From: Alphaproteobacteria bacterium
GTDB taxonomy: Bacteria; Pseudomonadota; Alphaproteobacteria; Rs-D84
Assembly: GCA_017427715.1 (NCBI GenBank)
Contig: JAFRSF010000023.1
Location: forward strand, 1-37,614
Length of the DNA: 37,614 nucleotides
Direction of reading: 5' to 3'
Shown here: piece by piece, positions 31,885 through 37,614 of the stretch
Layout of the letters: the number at the start of each line of letters is the position of its first letter
How positions within the stretch are numbered: the stretch's first letter is position 1
Program-made: the position numbers and the translations under genes
Notes under the pieces: model-generated
What the model was told of the DNA's origin: nothing
The model's input: the letters and a program-made list of their open reading frames with translations, nothing else
The model's database searches: none

Positions 31885-32904
31885 ATGTTAAAAAAACAAT
31901 GGAAAAATATTAAATCATGGGTTAAGTTTGCACTGGCAATTTGCGCTGTGGTCGTTTTTGTTGTGTTTTACATTTTTAATATATGGTCGCCATTAAGAAA
32001 ACCTGTAACTGTGGTTGTAACCAAAGGAACATCTGTAACCAGTATCACAAATTATATGGTTAAAAACAGAATTATCAAATCATCAGATTTATTTTATTTT
32101 TCTGTACGGTTAAATGGTGGAAAAATCATGGCTGGGGAATATGATATACCGCGTGGAGCAGGTGTTTGGACAATTGCAGATATGTTGACACATGGCAAAG
32201 TTGCAACGACTACAATCACTATTCCCGAAGGATATACATTAAAACAAATTAAAAAAATGTTGATGAATATGCCATATTTATCTGGTGATGTTGATTGTAG
32301 TTCGTCTGCAGCCGTGTGTAATCTGGGCGAAGGTGATATATTTCCAGATACTTACAGAATTGCACGTGGTACAGCCCGACTGGCTGTGTTGGATTTAGCG
32401 CGAAAAAAAATGGTATCAATCAAAGATTCTATGTCTGGTTTTGTTTATCCGCAACCACTGACAAATTGGAACGAAGTTCTGGTGTTGGCTTCAATTGTTC
32501 AGAAAGAAACCCCGAAAACAAAAGAAATGCCTATTGTGGCCAGTGTATATCTGAACAGGTTAAGAAAGAATATGCGCTTACAGGCAGACCCGACAGTCGT
32601 TTATGCTTTGACAGATGGTTTTGGTGACATGCAAGGTACACCACTTTTGCGTGGGCATTTGAAAATAGATAGTCCATATAACACATACCGCAATAATGGA
32701 TTACCACCAAAGCCAATATCTAATGTTGGACGTGCAGCGATTCGTTCTGTGTTAAAACCTGCACAAACCAAATACTTGTTTTTTGTTGCCGATGGTCGAG
32801 GTGGTCATAATTTTTCCAAAGAATATTCTGAGCACCAAAAAAAGCACGGTATTTGGCGTGGAATAAAGAAAGAAATAAATGGAATTGTTGACTATAATCA
32901 ATAA
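31885..32904 (+). CDS. mltG: Endolytic murein transglycosylase MltG (YceG-like)
   Basis: MltG is an inner-membrane lytic transglycosylase that cuts new glycan strands near the synthesis site. The 339 residues have one N-terminal TM (about 14-34), then a LysM-like segment with TVVVTKGTSVTSI, and the YceG domain. The catalytic motif reads ASIVQKETP, with Glu at 208 in the position of the known E. coli catalytic Glu; the preceding Glu commonly found there is Gln. QADPTVVYAL, SPYNTY and GLPPKPI and FFVADGRGGHNF are family hallmarks. It follows galE by 8 nt rather than sitting next to fabF, as is common in proteobacteria. Confidence 0.93.
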   Translation: MLKKQWKNIKSWVKFALAICAVVVFVVFYIFNIWSPLRKPVTVVVTKGTSVTSITNYMVKNRIIKSSDLFYFSVRLNGGKIMAGEYDIPRGAGVWTIADMLTHGKVATTTITIPEGYTLKQIKKMLMNMPYLSGDVDCSSSAAVCNLGEGDIFPDTYRIARGTARLAVLDLARKKMVSIKDSMSGFVYPQPLTNWNEVLVLASIVQKETPKTKEMPIVASVYLNRLRKNMRLQADPTVVYALTDGFGDMQGTPLLRGHLKIDSPYNTYRNNGLPPKPISNVGRAAIRSVLKPAQTKYLFFVADGRGGHNFSKEYSEHQKKHGIWRGIKKEINGIVDYNQ

Positions 32905-32969
32905 ACCAAACGAATCGTTGTGGACACAATTATAACATTTTTTTAGCATTGTTGCAAAAATCTTTTTTC

Positions 32970-32998
32970 TTGCAGGTTGCCTTTGTTTATGTGATAAT
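32970..32998 (+). promoter_or_regulatory. Sigma-70 promoter of the 33051 outer-membrane gene
   Basis: TTGCAG (32970-32975) and GATAAT (32993-32998) are 17 nt apart. The predicted start is near 33005, at the foot of the leader hairpin 33006-33022. Confidence 0.65.
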
Positions 32999-33005
32999 AT
33001 TCTTA

Positions 33006-33022
33006 ACAGGAAGTGTTCCTGT
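33006..33022 (+). promoter_or_regulatory. 5' leader hairpin of the outer-membrane gene
   Basis: ACAGGAA (33006-33012) and TTCCTGT (33016-33022) make a 7-bp stem with a 3-nt loop at the predicted 5' end of the transcript. A hairpin there can protect an mRNA from decay, as known for ompA; that role is inferred here. Confidence 0.5.
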
Positions 33023-33050
33023 GAAGTTTAACTTATGGAAAGGATATAAT

Positions 33051-33872
33051 ATGAAAAAAATCGCTTTAACATCTTTGTTGGCAGTATTCGCTGTCTCTGG
33101 AGCATATGCTGCAAACGTAATTGATGGCAATCCATTGTATATGCCAAAGGCAGGTCATGCATACAGTGTGACAACATTGGGTTCTCATTCTGGTTCTGAA
33201 GATATCAAAACTTGGGGCTTGAACGAAGAATTCGGTTATGGAATTACAGATAAATTGGCTGTTGGTGTTTCTACAACTGTTTATGATTTGCGTTCTTTTG
33301 ACCAATGGGCATGGGGTGATATGACATTTGGTGCAGCATTCCGCGCGTTGAATAATGGTGCATGGAAATTGGATGTATTGGGTTCTTATGCTGTTGAACC
33401 AGTTTGGGGTAATCATATATCCTTCTTGGACAAAGATTTTACAGAATATACATGGACAGTTGGTGTTCGTGGTGGATACACAACATCTAATTTCACAATC
33501 GCTGGTAAAGCATTGTTTGAATACTGGAACACAAAATCATTTAATTGGAATGCAGACAAAGGCGAACAAGGTATGCATTCTTTGGTGTTGGGATTGGATG
33601 CTCAATACGTAATCAACAATCAATTCAATGTTGTTGCTGGTGTTGAATACACAGGTATCATGGATGATGAATATCGTGGTGTACCAGGTTGGGAAATCAA
33701 AAATGCTGGTACATGGCATGGTGAATTCGGTGTGAATTATAACATCGATGCTACTAAGTTTGTTGGCGCATACATCTCTGGTGATATGCATCATCATGGT
33801 GGTACAAAAGGTGATGAATGGAAAGCAGAAAAAGGATTTGGCTTTGGTGCTAAATTCGGTATTGATTTCTAA
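33051..33872 (+). CDS. Outer-membrane beta-barrel protein, 273 aa
   Basis: The protein starts at the ATG at 33051 (GGAAAGGATA upstream). It has a signal peptide ending GAYA, followed by about ten to twelve amphipathic strands rich in Gly, Tyr and Trp (YGITDKLAVGVSTTVYDL, WAWGDMTFGAAFRAL, WKLDVLGSYAVEP, YTWTVGVRGGYTT, FNVVAGVEYTG, WHGEFGVNYNI). The C-terminal GFGFGAKFGIDF ends in Phe, the barrel-assembly signal. Codons are smoother than in neighbours, suggesting high expression, which also fits its strong promoter and leader hairpin. Substrate or ligand is unknown. The upstream start at 32949 overlaps the promoter and is rejected. It is monocistronic with a terminator at 33889. Confidence 0.85.
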   Translation: MKKIALTSLLAVFAVSGAYAANVIDGNPLYMPKAGHAYSVTTLGSHSGSEDIKTWGLNEEFGYGITDKLAVGVSTTVYDLRSFDQWAWGDMTFGAAFRALNNGAWKLDVLGSYAVEPVWGNHISFLDKDFTEYTWTVGVRGGYTTSNFTIAGKALFEYWNTKSFNWNADKGEQGMHSLVLGLDAQYVINNQFNVVAGVEYTGIMDDEYRGVPGWEIKNAGTWHGEFGVNYNIDATKFVGAYISGDMHHHGGTKGDEWKAEKGFGFGAKFGIDF

Positions 33873-33888
33873 TCTAACCAAACAAGAT

Positions 33889-33917
33889 AAAAATCCGGCC
33901 AATTGGTCGGATTTTTT
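33889..33917 (+). terminator. Intrinsic terminator of the outer-membrane gene
   Basis: AAATCCGGCC and GGTCGGATTT pair (one G-T wobble) around AATT, followed by a T run. Confidence 0.88.
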
Positions 33918-34210
33918 TGTTGTTTGTTATATGTTTGTTTTGATATTTTGTCATATTTTTTCTTTGTCTATTAACTGTGCTTTCAGAGTATGGATTTTTA
34001 GCGGTTTTTTGCATATAGAATACGATATTTTGCTTGACAATCTGTGGACTCAGGGTTATAGTATAGGTGCTTTCCGTGTAATCAAGGAAAGTGAAAAACA
34101 CAGAAATCTGCGATGTTTGACAGATTTATAATCGCGCTGTTGCGTTGAAATAAATCTGATGGCGGGTTTCGCATAGTCAAAAAAAGAGAATAAAAACAAA
34201 GAGATTTTGA
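33918..34210 (+). other. AT-rich spacer and str operon leader
   Basis: No credible gene is seen. The first part, to 34033, is AT-rich with no recognisable element. From 34034 it holds the str promoter and then a leader of about 140 nt. The leader contains CTTTCC (34071-34076) and GGAAAG (34085-34090), which can form a 6-bp hairpin near the transcript start, but no riboswitch is recognisable. The rpsL ribosome-binding region is weak (AAAGAG). Confidence 0.5.
34034..34062 (+). promoter_or_regulatory. Strong sigma-70 promoter of the str operon
   Basis: TTGACA (34034-34039), a 17-nt spacer and TATAGT (34057-34062) make one of the best consensus matches in the window. The predicted start is near 34069, leaving a leader of about 140 nt before rpsL. 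Confidence 0.8.
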
Positions 34211-34582
34211 ATGCCAACAGTAAATCAACTGATTCGGAAACCACGTAAAAAGGTAGTAGTAAAATCTACTGCGCCTGATATGATGGAAAATCCTCAAAAA
34301 CGCGGTGTTTGTACACGTGTTTATACAACAACTCCAAAGAAACCTAATTCTGCTCAACGTAAGGTTGCGCGTGTTAAATTGGCTAATGGTCACGAAGTAA
34401 CGGCTTATATTCCTGGTGAAGGTCACAATTTACAGGAACACAGTGTGGTTATGATTCGTGGTGGTCGTGTAAAGGATTTGCCGGGTGTAAAATATCACAT
34501 TATTCGTGGTGTTCTAGATACAAAGGGTGTCGAAAGCAGAAAACAAGGACGTTCTCTGTACGGCGCAAAAACAAAGAAATAA
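34211..34582 (+). CDS. rpsL: 30S ribosomal protein S12
   Basis: S12 sits at the decoding centre of the 30S subunit. The 123-residue sequence matches throughout: [11 protein letters not shown] at the start, [45 protein letters not shown], and a [13 protein letters not shown] end. The lysines in PKKPNSA and RVKDLPG, whose change confers streptomycin resistance in other bacteria, are wild type. The Asp after the second Lys, methylthiolated in E. coli, is present. It is the first gene of the classical str order rpsL-rpsG-fusA-tuf. Confidence 0.99.
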   Translation: MPTVNQLIRKPRKKVVVKSTAPDMMENPQKRGVCTRVYTTTPKKPNSAQRKVARVKLANGHEVTAYIPGEGHNLQEHSVVMIRGGRVKDLPGVKYHIIRGVLDTKGVESRKQGRSLYGAKTKK

Positions 34583-34610
34583 TACACATCTGAAATCGGG
34601 TGTGAGTAAT

Positions 34611-34631
34611 TTGGGAAAACGAAAAACCCAA
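34611..34631 (+). promoter_or_regulatory. Hairpin in the rpsL-rpsG intercistronic gap
   Basis: The 75-nt gap between rpsL and rpsG contains TTGGG (34611-34615) and CCCAA (34627-34631) around an A-rich loop. In E. coli, S7 represses its operon by binding the S12-S7 intercistronic region; a similar site here is possible but not shown. Confidence 0.3.
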
Positions 34632-34657
34632 GTGAAGAAACAAAAAGGAAAATAAAT

Positions 34658-35131
34658 ATGTCAAGACGTAAGGCCGCAACAAAACGCGAAATCTTGCCGG
34701 ATTCAAAATATCACAATCTGGTTGTTGCAAAATGTATTAATGTTGTTATGTGGGATGGTAAAAAAGAAGTTGCTGAAAACATTGTGTATGGTGCAATGGA
34801 AAAATTGAAAACTGTCGCAAAAGACAAAGATGAATTGACTTTGTTCTTAGAAGCGGTGGATGCGTTAAAGCCATCTATTGAAGTCAAGGGTCGTCGTGTT
34901 GGTGGTGCAACTTACCAGGTTCCAGTAGAAGTTCGCAAAGATCGTCAACAAACTTTGGCATTGCGTTGGTTGATTATGTTTGCAAGAAAACGTGGCGAAC
35001 GTTCTATGGAAGATAGATTGTTTGCTGAAATGCGTGATGCTTTGAATGGTCAAGGTGGTGCATTTAAAAAGAAATTAGATACACACAGAATGGCAGAAGC
35101 GAACAAAGCGTTTGCTCATTTCCGTTGGTAA
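34658..35131 (+). CDS. rpsG: 30S ribosomal protein S7
   Basis: S7 nucleates assembly of the 30S head and contacts the E site. The 157-residue sequence has the family pattern: [19 protein letters not shown], the [29 protein letters not shown] block, [26 protein letters not shown], and an [12 protein letters not shown] end. AAAGGAAA lies 5-12 nt upstream of the ATG. It stands between rpsL (75 nt) and fusA (27 nt) in the str operon. Confidence 0.99.
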   Translation: MSRRKAATKREILPDSKYHNLVVAKCINVVMWDGKKEVAENIVYGAMEKLKTVAKDKDELTLFLEAVDALKPSIEVKGRRVGGATYQVPVEVRKDRQQTLALRWLIMFARKRGERSMEDRLFAEMRDALNGQGGAFKKKLDTHRMAEANKAFAHFRW

Positions 35132-35158
35132 TAAATATAAAGAAATAAGGAAAGACAC

Positions 35159-37240
35159 ATGTCAGTTGGAAAAACCGCAACTTTGGATATGTACCGCAAC
35201 ATTGGGATTATGGCCCATATTGATGCGGGTAAAACAACCACTTCGGAACGTATTTTGTTCTATACCGGTAAAACATACAAAATTGGTGAAGTGCATGATG
35301 GTGCTGCAACAATGGACTGGATGGTTCAAGAACAAGAACGTGGTATTACAATTACTTCTGCTGCAACAACATGTTTTTGGCGTGATCATCGTATTAATTT
35401 GATTGATACACCGGGACACGTGGACTTTACAATGGAAGTGGAACGTTCTTTGCGTGTGTTGGACGGTGCGGTTGCTGTGTTTGAATCTGTGAACGGTGTT
35501 CAACCACAATCAGAAACAGTGTGGCGTCAGGCGGATCGTTATAATGTACCACGTATTTGTTTTATTAATAAGATGGACAGAACTGGTGCTAATTTCTTCC
35601 GTTGTGTTGAAATGATTCGCGAAAGATTGGGCGCTAATCCGTTGGTTATTAATTTCCCAATTGGTGAAGAACAAGATTTCAAGGGTGTTGTTGACGTTGT
35701 TGAAATGAAGGGAATTATTTGGGAAGATGAAAATGGTTCTCATCCAAAAATTGAAGAAATACCAGAAGATTTGAAAGCGAAAGCAGAAGAATTGCACAAT
35801 AAATTGATTGAAGAAGTTGTGACTTTGGATGAATCTGTGATGGAATCTTATATGGAAGGTAACATCCCAGATATTGCAACTATTAAAAAACTGTTACGCA
35901 AAGGTACAATCGCGCAAAACTTTGTTCCTGTGTTATGTGGTACCGCTTTTAAAAACAAAGGTGTTCAGCCATTGTTGGATGCAATCGTAGATTATTTGCC
36001 ATCACCATTGGATATTCCTGCTATTAAGGGAACAAAAATGGACGGTGAAACAGTTGCGGAACGTCATCCAAGTGCTAATGAACCATTTAGTGCTTTGGCG
36101 TTTAAAATTGCAAATGATCCGTTTGTAGGAAACTTGATGTTTATCCGTATTTATTCAGGTAAATTGACATCAGGTTCTTATATTTACAATTCTAATCGTG
36201 ATAAACGTGAACGTGTTGGTCGTATGTTGTTGATGCATGCAAATGCACGTGAAGAAATCAAAGAAGCATCTGCTGGTGATATTATCACTTTGGTTGGTAT
36301 GAAAGAAACGATTACTGGAGATACACTTTGCGATGAAGCAAATCCGATTATTTTGGAATCAATTCACGTTCCAGAACCAGTTATCAGTATCGCGGTTGAA
36401 CCAAAAACAAAAGCTGATATTGAAAAGATGGCTTTGGGTTTACAGGCATTGGCCAAAGAAGATCCTTCGTTCCGTGTATCGGTGGATCAAGAATCTGGTC
36501 AGACGATTTTGTCTGGGGTTGGTGAATTGCATTTGGATATTTTGATTGACCGCTTGTTGCGTGAATTCAAAGTGGATGTTAATGTCGGTGAACCGCGTAT
36601 CGCATACCGTGAAACATTCCGTAAACCAATTTTGGAAGAATATACACATAAAAAACAATCTGGTGGTTCCGGTCAATATGCCCAGGTTAAAATACAATTT
36701 GAACCATTGGAACCAGGCGCAGGATATGAATTTGAAAACAAGATTGTTGGTGGGGCTATTCCAAAAGAATATATCCCTGGTGTAGAAAAAGGTTTAAAGA
36801 TAGCACAACAAACAGGTGTTTTGATTGGCTATCCAACAGTAGATTTCAAGGCCACATTGGTAGATGGTAAGTATCACGAAGTTGACTCTAATGTGTTGTG
36901 CTTTGAAATTGCGGCGCGTGCTTGCTTCCGCGAAGCGATGAAGAAAGCATCACCGAAATTATTGGAACCGATTATGAAACTTGCGGTAAATACACCGGAA
37001 GAATACGTCGGTGACATTATTGGCGACCTGAACAGTCGTCGCGGACAAATCAATGGTATCGAAACCAGATTCGGCAGCCAGTTAATTACTGCGTATGTCC
37101 CACTGGCTAATTTGTTCGGCTATGTCAAAACATTGCGTTCATTATCTCAGGGTCGTGCAAATCCGTATATGGAATTGTCGCACTATGATGATGTCCCACA
37201 AAATGTTGCTGACGAAGTAATCAAAAAGATGACAAAATAA
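35159..37240 (+). CDS. fusA: Elongation factor G
   Basis: EF-G is the GTPase that drives ribosomal translocation and, with RRF, recycling. At 693 residues it is standard length. Motifs are [19 protein letters not shown] (P-loop), QEQERGITI (switch I), [19 protein letters not shown], and [15 protein letters not shown] in the domain III region. The [16 protein letters not shown] and [14 protein letters not shown] blocks of domain IV and the C-terminal [25 protein letters not shown] of domain V are present. AAGGAAAG precedes the ATG. tuf follows after 40 nt. Confidence 0.99.
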   Translation: MSVGKTATLDMYRNIGIMAHIDAGKTTTSERILFYTGKTYKIGEVHDGAATMDWMVQEQERGITITSAATTCFWRDHRINLIDTPGHVDFTMEVERSLRVLDGAVAVFESVNGVQPQSETVWRQADRYNVPRICFINKMDRTGANFFRCVEMIRERLGANPLVINFPIGEEQDFKGVVDVVEMKGIIWEDENGSHPKIEEIPEDLKAKAEELHNKLIEEVVTLDESVMESYMEGNIPDIATIKKLLRKGTIAQNFVPVLCGTAFKNKGVQPLLDAIVDYLPSPLDIPAIKGTKMDGETVAERHPSANEPFSALAFKIANDPFVGNLMFIRIYSGKLTSGSYIYNSNRDKRERVGRMLLMHANAREEIKEASAGDIITLVGMKETITGDTLCDEANPIILESIHVPEPVISIAVEPKTKADIEKMALGLQALAKEDPSFRVSVDQESGQTILSGVGELHLDILIDRLLREFKVDVNVGEPRIAYRETFRKPILEEYTHKKQSGGSGQYAQVKIQFEPLEPGAGYEFENKIVGGAIPKEYIPGVEKGLKIAQQTGVLIGYPTVDFKATLVDGKYHEVDSNVLCFEIAARACFREAMKKASPKLLEPIMKLAVNTPEEYVGDIIGDLNSRRGQINGIETRFGSQLITAYVPLANLFGYVKTLRSLSQGRANPYMELSHYDDVPQNVADEVIKKMTK

Positions 37241-37280
37241 CAATTACAAACTTAATAACTAACAGCCCAAGGAGAAAACC

Positions 37281-37614
37281 ATGGCAAAAGAAAAGTATGT
37301 AAGAACAAAACCACATGTCAATATTGGTACTATTGGTCACGTTGACCACGGTAAAACAACTTTGACAGCTGCTATTGTTCACTATTATGGTGTTGGTATT
37401 GACGCACAAAAAGGTGTTGATCAAATCGATAACGCGCCAGAAGAAAAAGCTCGCGGTATAACGATTAATACTGCACACGTAGAATATGAAACAGCAAATC
37501 GTCACTATGCTCACGTTGACTGCCCAGGCCACGCTGACTATGTTAAAAACATGATTACAGGTGCGGCACAAATGGACGGCGCAATTCTCGTAGTTTCAGC
37601 GGCAGACGGTCCTA
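37281..37614 (+). CDS. tuf: Elongation factor Tu (3' end outside window)
   Basis: EF-Tu delivers aminoacyl-tRNA to the ribosome. The window holds the first 111 codons, from the ATG at 37281 preceded by AAGGAG. The start [20 protein letters not shown] leads into the P-loop GHVDHGKTT, then ARGITIN (switch I) and [13 protein letters not shown]. These are diagnostic and unlike EF-G. The frame runs off the window edge, so the gene is 3'-partial for lack of sequence. It completes the rpsL-rpsG-fusA-tuf operon. Confidence 0.98.
   Translation, partial: MAKEKYVRTKPHVNIGTIGHVDHGKTTLTAAIVHYYGVGIDAQKGVDQIDNAPEEKARGITINTAHVEYETANRHYAHVDCPGHADYVKNMITGAAQMDGAILVVSAADGP

Noticed and set aside
33537-33902. 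Antisense and other-frame open frames inside highly expressed genes
   Set aside because: They follow the codon bias of the real gene on the other frame, lack ribosome-binding sites and have no homology.

Overview
The window reads as a contiguous piece of chromosome from an AT-rich, Gram-negative bacterium, most likely an uncultured host-associated alphaproteobacterium. This placement is inferred from several things: the ParE sequence type, the neighbouring uvrC-pgsA genes, the ftsE-ftsX-DUF218-plsC gene order, a PlsC with an HX4E motif, outer-membrane beta-barrels, TolB, AsmA and MltG, and strong A/T bias in codons and spacers. The code looks standard: UGA ends ftsX, ppa and the 22383-22946 gene, and tryptophan is UGG. 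There is no rRNA, CRISPR array or recognisable intact mobile element. One tRNA, Pro(CGG), is present.

Layout. 1-1451: the end of a secreted protein with two LamG/ConA-like modules. 1466-7195: dnaJ (-), parE (+), a 63-codon orphan gene (-) boxed by two copies of one terminator, then uvrC-pgsA (-). 7246-10767: a run with a type IV pilin-like gene, an RluC/D pseudouridine synthase and an AsmA protein. 10768-14522: dnaN, ppa and efp (+), two tandem 84-bp intergenic repeats, and class II aldolase (-). 14670-16699: an accessory-looking stretch with a lipoprotein, an orphan VirB2/TrbC-like two-TM protein, and a divergent pair of a ribbon-helix-helix (RHH) protein and an unrecognised 299-residue protein. 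16907-18644: tolB with a secreted SNase-type nuclease. 18659-21497: ftsE-ftsX-DUF218-plsC (-), tightly coupled. 21657-22946: an outer-membrane barrel plus a secreted coiled-coil protein. 22950-25800: YqaA-type membrane protein (-), rbfA and lepA (+). 25804-27263: a Cys-rich small protein and a tyrosine-recombinase-like protein that has lost its catalytic residues. 27402-32904: acpP, fabF, a small unknown, tRNA-Pro, a histidine phosphatase, a flavodoxin, galE and mltG. 33051-33872: an outer-membrane protein with its own promoter and 5' hairpin. 34034 to the end: the str operon (rpsL-rpsG-fusA-tuf), with tuf cut by the window edge.

Most genes serve core functions: replication and repair (parE, dnaN, uvrC), translation (rpsL, rpsG, fusA, tuf, efp, lepA, rbfA, rluC-like), envelope biogenesis (asmA, tolB, ftsEX, plsC, pgsA, mltG, outer-membrane proteins) and fatty-acid synthesis (acpP, fabF). 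The parts that ordinary annotation explains least are the RHH/299-residue pair with iterated operator-like repeats, the catalytically dead recombinase homologue, a UvrC missing its usual spacer region, the 84-bp tandem repeats, and a repeated terminator whose loop is flipped between copies.
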